64,000 nt of DNA from NCBI RefSeq assembly GCF_030272615.1, contig NC_081412.1, forward strand, positions 21,181,932 through 21,245,931, written 5' to 3'. The stretch is from Cryptomeria japonica (Eukaryota > Streptophyta > Pinopsida > Cupressales > Cupressaceae). Position 1 is the stretch's first letter. Each line of letters starts with the position of its first letter. Both the position numbers and the translations under genes were made by a program. Shown in pieces: positions 34,760 through 47,292 of this stretch. The notes below the pieces were generated by a model. The model was not told where the DNA came from, ran no database searches, and saw nothing but the letters and a program-made list of their open reading frames with translations.

Positions 34760-35875
34760 CTTTACTCAGATGTCTCAATATCGATGAAGCACAATTAGCT
34801 CTGCAAGAAGTTCATAATGGAATTTTGTGGTGCCCATGTCAGTGGCCCAACTTTAGCTAAACAATTATTGAGAACAAGATATTACTGGCCAATAATGGAG
34901 AAAGGTGCATACAAACATGTGCAAAGATGCAGACAATGTCAGATCCATGGAGACCTAATCCATGCACCAGCACAAGATCTTCAACCAATAACATCACCAT
35001 GGCCATTCTCACAATGGGGACTTGATTTGGTAGGGAAAATCAACCCTACTTCATCCAATGGACACAAGTTCATTCTCATCACCATAGAATATTTCACTAA
35101 ATGGATTGAGGTAATCCCTATGACCTATACTACAAGCAAGCAAATAGCTAAGTTTATTCTAAACTACAGTATCTGTCGATATGGAATACCAATGAGTATT
35201 GTAATGGATAATGGTAGACCTTTCAAAAACCATTAAGTCATAGAAATTTGAGAGCAATTCCACATTCAGCAACGCTTTGCAACTCCATAATATCCTAAGA
35301 GAAATGGTCAAGAAGAGGCAACAAACAAAACAATCCTTAAAATTCTGAAAAAAGTTGTCAATGAAGCAGGCCAAGATTGGCACATACAGCTCAATCCCAC
35401 TCTATGGGCTTACAAAATAGGTGTACACATAGAAATAGGTACCACATTGTACTCTTTGATATATGATACATAATTTATTTTTCGTATTGAGGTATAATTT
35501 CCATCACTGGGGATCTCTTTAAAGAATATCATATCTAATGAAGATCACATAATCGCAATGTTGAAAGAGTTGGAACTTTTGGATGAAAAGAGACAGACTT
35601 CCCTAGATCACTTACAAGGTTATCATAATAGAATGCATAGAAGCTACAATAAAAGAGTGAGACCATGTCACTTTGAAGTGGGAGACCTTGTCCTAAACGA
35701 AAACCAGCGGAACTTAGCAAAGTGAGAAAAGCTAGGAAAATTTGAACCTAACTAGAAAGGACCATTCATTATAACAAAAGTAGTTGGAAATGGTGATTAT
35801 CATTTAAAAAAAATGGAAGGAGATCCACTCCCAGATCCCATTAACAGTATGCACCTAAAAAGATATTACATCTAA
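34760..35875 (+). pseudogene. Element E integrase, decayed
   Basis: The zinc-binding part is visible in EVHNG and HVQRCRQCQIHGD, around RTRYYWPIM. The catalytic core has WGLDLVGKI (first Asp, about 35027), MDNGRPF (second Asp, about 35205) and GQEEATNKTIL (Glu, about 35310). The C-terminal part has CHFEVGDLVL and KGPFIITKVVGNGDYHL, ending HLKRYYI at 35875. Several stops and a frameshift inactivate it. It would have inserted the cDNA into chromosomes. Confidence 0.85.
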
Positions 35876-38543
35876 GGGTTGGGTTAATTTAGCATTTACT
35901 TTTTGCATTTGCATATCATTTTCCTTAACACACTACATCTCATATGGTTTCTTTCCTAATTGCATCGCATTCATAATTTTCATAACATTTAATATTAGCT
36001 TGTGCATTTAGTTGCATCAATAAAACAACAGGATTGTCTAAATTATTCGCCTGTCTGCATTGAAAGGAGAGAAAGTGGTCTCATTTCCTAAATACTTGTT
36101 CATGAAGTTTTTAAGAGGTCTTTGGTCATTCATCTTCAATGTCACCTTGTGAATGATTTTTATCCATGGTTGTGTAAAGGTTTCACTATTGATCCTTGTT
36201 ACCCAAAATCTATCAATTGCTATATATCACACATTAATCACATGCTCTAAGTCATCACAGATACCTAGTTGGTCATGTGGCTAGTGAAAAATCCAATATT
36301 CTGCTTCAGTGTTGTTGTAATTGTCATATCCAAGTAGGTTTAATTACTTACAAGTCAAGGCAAGAAAATAAAAAGAAAAAGTGTTATGCCAAATATCCAT
36401 CTCAAGGCAAAAGAGAAAAGATATATAACTGAAATATCATGCAAAAATGTGCAATAAATCTTGACAAAGGGAACATGTGAATAGCTCCATCAGGGCTATG
36501 GATGTCTGCTGGCAATGGAGAAATATTCAAGAGATAATAATGTATAACCTCATCGGAGCCCTAAAAGCTTGCTGGCAGCAAGGCTCTATTCAGGTTGCTT
36601 TTAAAGTCAGAATTTCTCACATAGCTATCCACATAGGATTCCAAGGGTCTGTAATGGTTATAAGGGTGGGCATAAACTCAAATTCACACACATGGGAAAA
36701 ATAAGATCAAAGTCTCAAGAATTGATGGAGAATTTTTCCGCGCCTCCATTCATAAATCTTAGTTACATAGTGTGTTGGGTTGGATGGTCTAAATTCTTGT
36801 GAGAATGGATTGAACTCCTATCTCTACAACATTTCGCACCTTAACCCACTTAGTGCATTTCAAAATGAAAGACACACACAATCATCCTTGTTTCAATAGG
36901 AATTGCATCTTCATCGTGCATCTTTCATTAGCATAACTCATATAAAAAAATTATTGTCTCTATATGCATTTCCTAGATCATCATGTCATAATAGGTCTAC
37001 ACACTAGAGGCATAACTGAAAAAAATCCAAAAAACATTAAAAAGCATAAAAATCCTAAACATTCAAATAAAGTCTTGAAAAAATCCAAAAAACATTGAAA
37101 AACATAAAAAATTCTAAAAATTAGAAAAGATCCTGAACAAATACCAAAAACAATCAAAAAACATCAAAAACTTAAACATCGAAAAATCCAACAAATTCAA
37201 CCAAAAACATTTGAAAATGATCCACAAAACCCTAAACATCGAAAAACTAAAAAACAAACTAAAAATAGAAAACAATCAAAAACTTGCAATAAAACGTCTC
37301 ATGAGAAACAAATACCCTAGCAGATCTCTAGCAAAATCTTCTCACGAAGTTAACCAAAGGATATAACTATCTTGTCAAACATCTGCAACCAAACTGATCA
37401 ACTCTTATCAATCGTCAATATCCATTTCAATGTGATCATTATCATGTCTTAAACAGAAGAGGATACACTAAAAATCAGATAGATCAGTCTTAAACAAGGT
37501 CCGCAACTTTTTGAAACCAGACATTGTCAACCATCACATCAAACAAATCAAAGCAAAGGCACAGTCAGTTTAGTTGCTAAGTTTTTCTAATTTGGTTTTT
37601 ATCTTTTATCAATTAGCGAAAATCATGCTTCTATGCTACTCAAGGATGTCCAAAAGTGACTAGAGGAGCTATGATGAGCATGATCATTTTCTTTGTTTGT
37701 TGTTTGTGGTGTGAACCAATGAAGTTATAGGGTAATTTCTCTAGTGGGTGATTGTAATAGGAGCATTTAGCCTATGAATCCACACATACCTCGACCCCTA
37801 GCATAATTCCTAGAATGGAGGGTTCATTCCTTGTATTCTACATGTTTGTTTCTTGCAATGAGAATATATATACATCTTGGTTCCTTATACCTTGGTGTAC
37901 TAAGATTCATTATTACATAATAATGCTCAATGATGATAATGTATTACACTATAAATAAAGGCAAAGAAGAGTACTCATCACTATCATTAATATCATATCA
38001 TAATGATTCTTGATATCAAGTTGGCATAGTTGATTCTTCATTTTTAACCTATCTCCTCATTATCTTTTCCAAATCTATCTTTCTTACTAATACTTCTTCT
38101 AATTCAAAAGGCACAATCCACAATGTATTCTGGCATAACAAAACTTTTCACTTAGGTTGCATATCATTTTAAGTGCATTTCCATTATACTTAGATTCACT
38201 TGCATTATCACCTAGCTAAAATGCATCTTCATGTAGATTTCATTACATTAGATTCATTTAGAATCATATCATATCATATCATGTAAAATATTCATTTTAG
38301 TTTCCTTATCATGTTAATCTGTGTCAAAAACATTAGTTGCACAATCATATCTTCATATTACATAAAATAAAATGTACATAGAATCATAGAATGCATCACA
38401 CACATAAAACACATATAGACACATCATATAGAATCATACATCATAGAATTAACACAAGGCATGTAAGATGCCACCAAAATGCATATCATATATATCTCAA
38501 AAAAGTGTCAGAATACATCAAATCAAGTACAAAAAATAATGTC
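35876..38543 (+). other. Element E 3' region
   Basis: About 2.7 kb after integrase with no supported sense gene. It is AT-rich and includes an A-rich degenerate repeat block (37017-37300). No LTR start or purine tract could be assigned in it. Confidence 0.55.
37017..37300 (+). repeat. A-rich degenerate repeat block
   Basis: Repeated variants of AAAAATCCAAAAAACATT and CTAAACATCGAAAAA, with few G or T runs. The units are too diverged to give a firm period. Confidence 0.5.
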
Positions 38544-39110
38544 TCAACTAGCACTGCCCATATCTCCAAGTAGATCATATATGCTCGATCTTGCCCCAGG
38601 ATATCTTGATGATGCCCTAGGTGGACCCATGACCCTAGGCGTACTAGTATTATGACTAATAGACCTACTAGATATCATACCCGACATGTTTCTCCTATAA
38701 CTTGAATCTTGTTGTCTCTCTGACACAAAATCCTCATACTCACGATGCAAGTATGCGCACTCCTGAGCTAGCTGAATTAGTATGTCATCTCTCAACCCTA
38801 TAGCAGGATCGATAAATCTAGATCTACGTACGGTCACATCTCTCTCTTGCAGGAGATGATCCCTCTCCTCCTGCAAATGATCTCTCTCTACCACAATTTG
38901 ATCCCTCTCTATCTCTAAGGCACCATACGCTCTCAGGAAGTTGTCCCTATCATCCATCTATCATTGTCTTAAAGTGGCAACTAGATCCTCCAGGCTCCTA
39001 CTTTGAGCTCTCAAAACCTGCTCATCCTCACTCTCCTCATTTCCACCTCCCTCTACGATTGGCATGTCTCCAACTTGGGGCATCTCAATGTCTTGCCCAC
39101 CACCATCCCC
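38544..39110 (-). pseudogene. Antisense ORF in the element E 3' region, C-terminal part
   Basis: The 137-codon frame (38957 to 38544) starts MDDRDNFLRAYGALEIERDQ and has a repeated ERDHLQEERDHLLQERD coiled coil, then an Arg/Ser-rich tail. Upstream, past two stops, the same frame stays open to 39110. It continues across element F into 53569-53380 once F and one TCCCC copy are removed. Antisense ORFs downstream of integrase are known in plant Tat elements. The function is unknown; the frame continuity supports a real former gene. Confidence 0.55.
39106..39110. other. Target site duplication of element F (left copy)
   Basis: TCCCC here and at 53375-53379, directly flanking the TG/CA ends of element F. 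Removing F with one copy restores the antisense reading frame. Confidence 0.88.
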
Positions 39111-40272
39111 TGATAAACTTATAAGGCACTAAGAGGGGGGGTGAATCAGTGCAAGCAAAAACAACACAAATCTAATCACCACTTTTACCAATTTGAAACT
39201 TAACAAGCATGCAAGGAAAATAACCACATAAGCTAACACCCAATAAAATATGCAACTCATAACACAATGTTTTTCACATGGAAACCCAAATGGGAAAAAA
39301 TACGGTGTGAATTGGAACCCACAAGATCAACTATCTGCGGAATAGGGATCTGACCGATTAAGGTCTTACAACTGCTCTGTTAGGAGCACACCCAGTTAGG
39401 AAGCCTGATTAGGAGCTATTACAATCAAGCTTGTTAGGACCAGCCATATTAGGAGCTACCCAGCAATGGGATTTAAATAACACAATTTAATGTGTGACCT
39501 TGTTAAGAGATTTAACCTTCGGACCTGTGAGGATCCTACCGCACCCTATTAGGAGTGACCTTGTTAGAGGATTTTATCTTGCTGCAACTGTTAGGGAACA
39601 ACAAGTGACTAATTTGTTGTTAGCACCTCTATGCCTAATTAGATCCACTTCAGATCTTCTTCTAACACTGACTAAACATCAACACAAAGCAACTTGTTTC
39701 ACCACACAATCAAATTCGCACTATAGATCTCATATCTCATACATCATCACACAATATACTCATTTTTATAAACAACTCTACTAAGTTAGCTAAGAACCCT
39801 TGGAACAATTTCTTAGGTACATTGAACCTAGACAATCTTCCACATTATGTTTTACTCATGTTGACCACAAACAACTTAACCCAAAAATAAAACATTATGT
39901 CTACCAGTTTACCGATCTAGGTAACTCTTGCTCTTCCAGTTTTGTGTTCTTCATAATTGACTTCTCAGAACATCATAACTCACTCATTTAGTTGAATCTA
40001 TCGATTTGGTTCCTATCATAGACTCTTTCCAATTTCATGAACATGTGTATCAAACCGTAACACTTAACTCTTCACCAATCTTATGTATCAGTCGCTTGAA
40101 CATGGCTATATCATTGTTTACCAGTTCACTATTTAATTGCTTCCTCTACCGGTTAGGCTTTACCAGTTGGACTAAAAGACTTAGATGACTGATAAAACAT
40201 GGATTCCATCAATGACAACACAATACAAATCATTAATCAACCTCTTACAACAAAATCATCATCAAGCCAACA
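39111..40272 (-). repeat. Element F 3' LTR (1162 bp)
   Basis: On the plus strand TGATAAACTTATAAGG to CAAGCCAACA, matching 52219-53374 with scattered substitutions and small indels. The U5 hairpin is GCACTAA/TCAGTGC at 39126-39152. Confidence 0.9.
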
Positions 40273-40532
40273 ATCTACCCCTTTGGCATTGATGGCAACA
40301 CTTAGGAAAAAATTTGTCTAAGTGTCACATTACAAAAATTATGACTCATGACTCAAAACTCAAAACTCCCCCTTAGCAATTACATGTTATTGCAAAAATT
40401 TTAACTAACTAATACTACTCCCCCTTTGACAACAATGACAAACGTAAGCAAATACTTGTGAAATAAAATGAATACAATAGACAAAAATATGTATTATTGA
40501 TGCAAAGAGTATAAGAGTCAACAGGTTACATA
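40273..40532 (-). other. Element F polypurine tract and 3' noncoding sequence
   Basis: Minus strand CCAAAGGGGTAGAT abuts the LTR. A second tract, GTCAAAGGGGGAGTAG, lies near 40420-40440 and a third, TAAGGGGGAG, near 40367. The same layout is seen in B and G. Confidence 0.65.
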
Positions 40533-40808
40533 TTACATTTTTGAAAAAATGTCATCAAAATTAATCTTCAAAGCTTGCAAGTCATTATCCCATTGTGCCA
40601 AAAGAGTGGATGTGATCTCAATGTGTGTCCGGATCTGGTATGCAAGTTCTTCCATGGCATCTAGAGTGCTCATCTCTAGTGTCAGCAAGATTGCCTTTGT
40701 TTCCTTGTAGCCTCTCTACCAAATTTGCAACTTGGGAACTATATGTGTATGTGTTGGTTAACAGATTTGTCTCCTTCTTAAACTTCTAACTATGATCTCC
40801 TTAAAGCA
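40533..40808 (-). pseudogene. Element F ORF2, C-terminal end
   Basis: Coding-like sequence on the minus strand ending LQALKINFDDIFSKM and a TAA at 40533-40535. A frameshift separates it from TNTYTYSSQVANLVERLQGN just upstream. It continues the ORF2 left of element H (47293 upward). Confidence 0.6.
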
Positions 40809-40813
40809 ATATG

Positions 40814-41622
40814 TGACTCCGTTTTTCCCTTTTGAAAGAAACCAATTTACCAACAGTTGGAAGAATTAATGAAAATTCAAACTCTGCATTTGAGGGCAGC
40901 TCCTCGTATGATTTGCAATGAATTAATTGTACAATTGATATGCTAACACTTTTAACTAGAAAGTATTAAAAAGGATTCAGCATTTATCCATCAAAACAAA
41001 TAAATGCCCAAATTTTTCTGAAAGAATGTTAAAAGGGGAGTTCACAGACTCTGACTTATAACATATTGGCTGCATACATTCAAAACAAAATGGGGACTCA
41101 GCAAGAGAAACTAATAGCTTGATCGAGACTCTCTCATGCCTCACAGGGCAGGGGGATCAAGCAGATCAACTCCATGTGAGTCGTCCAACAACTTATAGTA
41201 AATATGAACTAGGAAGAAATGTAAAGATGACTGATTACTAGATTATATCATGCACACATAACAACTTGAGAAAGATTACAAATCTTAGAATGCACAAATT
41301 CAAAGATAACACAACATTCCATTAATAATCAGAAATTGTATCATTCCCATAAAACATTTCTATTGCTTCCAAAATCATAGTTTCAGAACCCATTCAAAGG
41401 CAAGCTTTTTGGCTTAAATAGCCACCAGGCCATAGTTTTTACATGATTAACAAATAACATTTACTTTCACTTCGGTGAAAGAAACCATTAAAATAACATA
41501 AAAGAGAACTAAACTAATAGCCATTGAAAGGCCGACATTTCATTTTAGAACAACTAAACATCCACCGCAGCTAAGGAAGTTACGAGCTTGTCCTGCTTTG
41601 TCATGGATCCATGCCATTCTAG
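40814..41622 (-). other. Insertion H 3' flank
   Basis: About 800 bp between the H ORF stop and the H end, AT-rich, with no gene seen and no visible match to the H 5' flank. Confidence 0.5.
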
Positions 41623-44600
41623 CTATGCTGCCGAAAAGTTTAGGATGACTTGGAAACAGGGTAGGCCAATGTGCATGATCTTTTGCTTCCACACTTCTTT
41701 GTCCATATTCACCTGTGTGACCTTCGCTTTATGAACCTCTAAGTGATCCGAACAGACAATGAGCATTGATTCAATCCTTGCTACCTTTGAAAAGTCATCG
41801 GTAGTCAAGGATTTTGTGGTCTGAATGGAATGGACTCTTTCTTGAAAGACTTTAGTCATGTCTACAACTTCCTCAATCACCTTGGCTCCCTCCTTCATGA
41901 GTTGGATATCAATACATTTAAGGTCTTTCTGTATAGTGTCAATCAAGTCAGTCAGTCCTCTAAGTAGCTTGGTGGACTCTTCATGGCCCTGCCCGATGAT
42001 TGAATTGTGCCATTCCACATTTTTCTTTGACACGTATAACACATTATCATCTAGGTTCTCCACCGGTTTCTCTGCTAGGAACTTCATCACTCCATACTTT
42101 TGGACATCATTCATTTGTGAGAGAACCGCTACCCACTTAATCCTTTCCTTTTCCCAGGTGACCATCTCTAGCTCGAGCTCTTTACTCACGGTTTTTGCAT
42201 CCTTATTAACCTTAACCAGATTAATAATATATTATGATCCTTGTTGAATTATCAGGTCCAGCCATTTGTTAAACATCTCCGTCACTACCCTATTCCTTTG
42301 AACTTGATCAAGCATCTTCTAGTTTGCTGGAGACTTAGGGTCAAATGACACTTGTATCTATGACAATGGTTGAGGATCTGGGTTGTGAATAGCGTTGATG
42401 TATTCTACCATCTGTGTGACCATTTGCTTCATTTCTCTCTTGTCTTTTTCATCTTTCCAAGTCCTTGAGATTATCCTCTTTGTAGAGGATTCCAGATGTT
42501 TTACATCCACAGCCATTGATGCAACCCCCAAATCTATCTTCTCCACAGTAAAATCTTCCTCTATGGCCTTATATGTGTCTCTCCCAGGAATGGGTGGGCT
42601 TGGCCACTTCAGTTGTCCAGTGTCCCGTTGTGTCATCCACATCAAGCATTACTTGTGTTTTGAGCTTTTTGGGCTTTAATGATTTTCCCAAGAATTTACT
42701 AACCATGTCCTCCAGTGGAATGGTGACTGGCACCACGCTCCTCTTCTTTCCAATGGTGGCTTCCAGCCATCTTGGTGCATTGGTAGGTTCTTTAGGTGGC
42801 GGGGTGATCTGTGCATCTAGAGAGGTAACGATTACCAGAGTATTCATGGGATCCTATTGAATTTCCACTTCTTCATTTTTATCCATTTCTTGCATCCCAG
42901 GCTTAATTTGATCCTGTGAGTTCATTGTTTGTTCAAGCTCTTCGTTGGGGTCTAAGACCACCATGACCTGTTGTAGGACAGGCTCCCTACCCTTATTTTT
43001 TCTTCTTGACCGAGTTACTCAGGCTATTGTAAGACTGGATGGCGACCTTCCTAACCTTCTTGGTGGTATTTTCTCTACAGCAATCTTTGAGACACCTGCA
43101 ACATCAAAATTTTCATTAGTGGCAAAAATAGGAGATTGACCCACGATGTGTGAATCACTTCTTGATTCGTGTGAGGACATGTGAGGACCCTCCTTGAATT
43201 TTAGTTTCCTTAACCATCTCTCTGTTCTCCTGACAACATTGAAGGTCCTTGTTTGGATGCTATCATCTTCTTTTTTGTTCCAGTCAATTTCTAGAATCGG
43301 TTTCCCTTCAATCTCAGTACCAGACTCAGGATCCAAGACGTCTTCCTTTGCATCTCCCAATACACCTAATGTATTAATTGGGAGCCTCAAGATAGCTATC
43401 TACCGTAAAGTGAATCTTGACCACAGCCTCTTTCTCACTGCATGCTCATCCTTGCAGTTTTCCCAATAATCCTCTATCTGAGGTTCATGGTAGAAATGAC
43501 TGTCTATATTAAGGTTCTCCCTTGCATAACCTTTGCTAACAAATCTTTGCCTAGCCACATATGGCTACAGGTTCATCCTTTTGAACTCCAGTTCCAGATT
43601 CAAGGCATCTGATACTAATGTGCAACTGTAATACCCAAGTTCAATGGGAAATACCACCCCGGATTCACCCTTTGCCCCTAAAATTTTATCTATATAAGCC
43701 AACTGCCTGCTCACTTCTGTAAGCATGTAGCTATCAAAGGCGTACCTGGGTAATTTGAATGGTTGGCCTTCAAAACCACCTACCTGTATGTAAGTAAATC
43801 GTGGAAATTGGATATAGAAACTCCCATATATACTCACAAATTTCATAGCCTCAATGGATATTCTCTTGTTTACATCACCCTAAAGTTCAAAGGCCAGTCT
43901 TCCTACAAATACTCCATTCCATCTATCAATTTGTTCAACGTGTCTATGTTGTTGCAACAAAGGGTAATAATTGTAAACCCTCATTCCATCAATCCAGGGT
44001 TCATTGGGTAATCCAGGCCAATCTCTTGTGCAAGCTAAAATATAAAATAGGTAAGAAGAAATGTAAAGCCCAATCATCCCCACAAAATTGCTTAATCCTT
44101 CGTGAATTCTCTCTGCAATTACCTGAGACCAATCCAGAAATCTGTCACCGGATATAACCACTTCAATGAAAAAGTACATCCAGTCCTCCCACTAGAAGGA
44201 ATGTGAATTCCCCTTTACTATATTCAAAATCACAACAATGTCCAACACCTCTACAATGAGGTGTTCTCTTGTTAGGGGTTTGGGTAATCGTGATCCTCCT
44301 TTCTGAACCTTCTGTTGGCATTCCAATTACAATGAGAGATTGTTGGCATTTCATTAAGGATATTGAGAAGGTTGTTGATGATTATGGATATAACTGATTA
44401 AGGATGTTTACTGTCTTAATATTATTATTTTGTCATTGATGTCAAGAAATTGATTTTCTAATTCAGTATGATGTTGCCATATATTAAGGAGGTTTGTTTT
44501 GAAAAGAGTTAAGATGTCGGTAAAAGACACAGAAAGAATGTGATGAATAAGGGGAGGAATAAGTTATTCAATGGGCAACTATTACCAAGTTAGACAATGA

Positions 44601-46237
44601 TGAGATCATGATGTTTATATTGTTTTGATATCCTACATATGTTGTTGATTGTAAGGTTAATACTATACTATGTTACCGAGCAAAGAACCTAGTCAATAAA
44701 CCCTAAGGAACCTAGTTAGTAAACCCTACGGTTACGCTATCGGTTAATGAAGGCGGAATGTCTACCGAGTGAAGTTTAGTATTTACCGAGTTTCAACCAA
44801 GTAATAATAGAATGCATTAAATGATTAAATGCATTATTTAAAGAAGGAAGCTGATGAGCTGGAGTTGATTAAATGATTGGTAAGTCATGCATGAAGTTTG
44901 TTAAGAATCTATGGCAATGGAAGATCGACAGGAAGATCTACAGCTCATATTGAACTGCAATACCTTAGCACAAGTTCCAAGAAATGTATGCAAGTTCCAA
45001 GGCAAGGTATAACATTTTCAGATTGAAGGATACATTGAACCTGGTCAAGGTTGAAGATCTGATGGCTATGATTGATCATGGGAAATGTGATCAAGGAGAT
45101 TAAGCAGTTGGCAAATTGTTTATAAATAAGGAACTGTTGATAAACAATGGATGCAGGCAAGTGTAAGCATAGGTATGCTACATAGTGATTACCGAGCACA
45201 GAAGCTTGAAGATCTATTTTGATAATAGAGTATAGAGCCTAGCAGAGTGACAAGATAAGTCCTATGACTAGATTGTATTGAGCAAATAAGAATCTGCTTT
45301 AGCATTTTTAGATGTGAAGTTGCAGATATATTTTTATTACTGTTATTTTGTAAAGTGACAGAAAATCTCTTAACTGAGTGGACTTAACAGTCTTATTTGT
45401 AAAACCCTCTAGCAAGGTGACATTCAAATTGAGTGTTTGAAATCCTTTAACAAGGTCACTTCTAACAAGGTGAAGATCCTAATAGATTTGAGGGAAATCC
45501 CTTAACTGGGTCACATCTAGCAATGTGTTTGTAATCTTTAATAGGATTTGCTTTTAACCGAGCATACTCTAGAAGAGTATATTTCTTAGTGGGTCCGAAA
45601 TCCCACAGTGGTTTTTCCCTATTTGGGTTTCCACGTTAAATCTGGTGTTATATGTTTTGTGATCTTATCTGTTTATGAGTCTACATGCATTACTATTTTT
45701 TTGATAAGGTTACTGAGGTTGAATCTGTTGATTTTATCGAAGATTAAGTTTGTATGATTCACCCCACCTCTCATCTTGTTAGCTTGGCATCTATACTAAA
45801 CATTTAGTATCAGAACTATCACCTTCAAGAGCCAATTTCTCACAATTACACTTGTGTACTTGCTCTTCTTCTCAAAGAAATAGGCGTATGAATTTTCAAT
45901 GGTCCAATCCTCATACTCATCTTTATGCAGAATACCCATTTTTGACATCACCGTTTCCCTATTAATACTGACTAACATCTCACCATCACTGATTCTCAGA
46001 GTCATATCTATTCATGCAGGCCAACACTAAGTCAGGACACAGCGCGACGAGCAGAAATGCAGCAGCTTCCACAAGACCACTCTTAACTATCTTCTCCATT
46101 AATGAACCACCCTAAGGGTTCTTAGTCCTTTCAAGGAAATCCCCCAAATCTACATGAACTAAGGAGGTGTCTTCCATTTCTGACAAGATACTCACTAAAC
46201 ATGAGGTTCGACCAAGCTTTGGTAGCATTGGTCTCAT
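41623..46237 (-). pseudogene. Insertion H ORF, large protein of unknown function, split by element J
   Basis: The frame starts near 46237 with MRPMLPKLGRTSCLVSILSE. A frameshift follows near 46000, then SDGEMLVSINRETVMSKMGI and YEDWTIENSYAYFFEKKSKY. Element J (44313-45821) interrupts after RNWLLK; removing it with one CCTTC keeps the frame. Next come WSQVIAERIHEGLSNFVGMI, FYIQFPRFTYIQVGGFEGQP and LPRYAFDSYML. One frame serves 46005 to about 42569 with about six stops; a frameshift near 42600 leads to a C-terminal coiled coil (42189-41623). Length and layout resemble ORF2 of F and G, but I see no confident alignment. Function unknown. Confidence 0.6.
44313..45821 (+). mobile_element. Insertion J: LTR-bearing Copia-type fragment with a CCTTC target duplication
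   Basis: It is flanked by CCTTC at 44308-44312 and 45822-45826. Removal restores the H reading frame. Inside, an LTR-like unit (44341-45802) starts TGTTGGCATTTC and ends CTAAACA. It is followed by TTTAGTATCAGAACT, a worn initiator-Met primer site, and preceded by ATGAGAGAT, resembling the end of a purine tract. A U5-type motif TTCACCCCACCTC sits between ATGA and TCAT (45754-45774). It holds no gene. It may be an atypical solo LTR or an insertion of a one-LTR form with short internal edges. Confidence 0.68.
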
Positions 46238-47287
46238 TTTAACTATCTATTCCCTTAACCAAGAAATTTTAACAGCAATACAGTATGCTACCCCAACAAT
46301 TTTCAGATTTCCCCCTTTTCTATACTGATAAAACTTCAGTACACAAAGAAATAGAACTTAGGAGAAAACAACTGAACTTACCCAATAACACCATGAAAAC
46401 TGGAAATTCTTCTAGAGAACGGAGCTAGATTTACCTTCAACGCCTCCAATTTATTGAAGTATGGCAACTGCGACCTTCCTAAATATGGAAATAAACTCAT
46501 ACATTTTTCTTTTAATCAAACGAGTAAATATCTATAGGGCCACACACGCTTCATGATGATTTACCCAAGCATGTGAAGTAACGAAGAAATGACAAACCTG
46601 ACACCTTCTTAATTATCCATCACTTCCGCATAGGTAATTTGATGTTTGCATGATTACTTTCCACATTTAGAATTTCAAAAAGCCGAATAAGGGAATATTC
46701 CTTTGTGTCACGCCGCTTTTATTTCCACCAAAAAGCTTTTGAGTTAGTTTTGAAATGAACCTATGAACCTTGAACCACTTGAACAAAAGGTTCAATGATT
46801 CAAGTTCACTTAAGAAATATAACAATAACGGGTGGCACATAAACAACACCAGGAACGAGCAGCAAAAGAAAAGGACTATTTAAAGTGAACCTTGAACCTT
46901 TTGAACTGCTGGAAATTTGGTTCAAGGTTCAAGACTGCATATCAACTCAACGTAAAAAGACACATGCTCGTCATATAACAATACATTGTCATGACTCACT
47001 AAAAGGAATTTCGAACCTTGAGCCTTGAACCTCTTGAAATTTGGTTCAATGAGTTCAAAACTTCAATGACCAACAACAACAAAAAAACATGCTTGTTCAC
47101 ACAGTGACAAAGACCGAAACAACTTTCTTTTTAAATCACGCTTTGAACCTTGAACCATATAAACCTTTTGACAAAAGAGTTCAACGGTTCAAGTACGAGG
47201 AGAACAAATGACCCGATGGAAGTAAAGGCACAAAGGCAACCCGTGAATTGGAATATTAAAAAGGAAAAAATTATGGGTGGACTAACA
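46238..47287 (-). repeat. Insertion H 5' flank with 120-130 bp repeats
   Basis: GAACCTTGA(A/G)CC begins copies at about 46765, 46887, 47013 and 47145. Each is followed 25-40 bp later by the inverted partner GGTTCAA or GTTCAA. The four units form hairpin-capable blocks. The sequence between 46238 and 46740 shows no gene. Confidence 0.65.
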
Positions 47288-47292
47288 GTATG

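Larger units (their letters stand above)
24448..39110 (+). mobile_element. Element E: decayed Tat-lineage Ty3/gypsy retrotransposon
   Basis: Order: 1105-bp LTR, tRNA-Trp primer site, 2.8-kb leader, gag, protease with G-patch-like segment, RT, RNase H, a second RNase H, integrase, 2.7-kb 3' region and an antisense ORF. A second RNase H and extra ORFs are known traits of the plant Tat lineage. Many stops and at least three frameshifts show it is dead. No 3' LTR is visible: the 3' region is split by elements F and G and continues past the window. Membership of the antisense ORF (38544-39110 plus 53380-53569) is inferred from position. Confidence 0.8.
40814..47287 (-). mobile_element. Insertion H: element of unknown class with one long ORF
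   Basis: It interrupts ORF2 of element F. Minus-strand ends are TGTTAGTCCACC and GGAGTCA (TG...CA), flanked by CATAC and CATAT, a five-base target duplication with one transition. It carries one decayed ORF of about 1030 codons, about 1 kb of 5' sequence with a 120-130 bp repeat and 0.8 kb of 3' sequence. I could not find matching LTRs or a primer site, so its class is open. It is itself interrupted by element J. Confidence 0.6.

Noticed and set aside
44341-45802. Plain solo LTR bounded at TGTTGGCATTTC and CTAAACA
   Set aside because: The flanking bases (GAGAT and TTTAG) do not match; the wider unit 44313-45821 has a perfect CCTTC duplication and restores the host frame.
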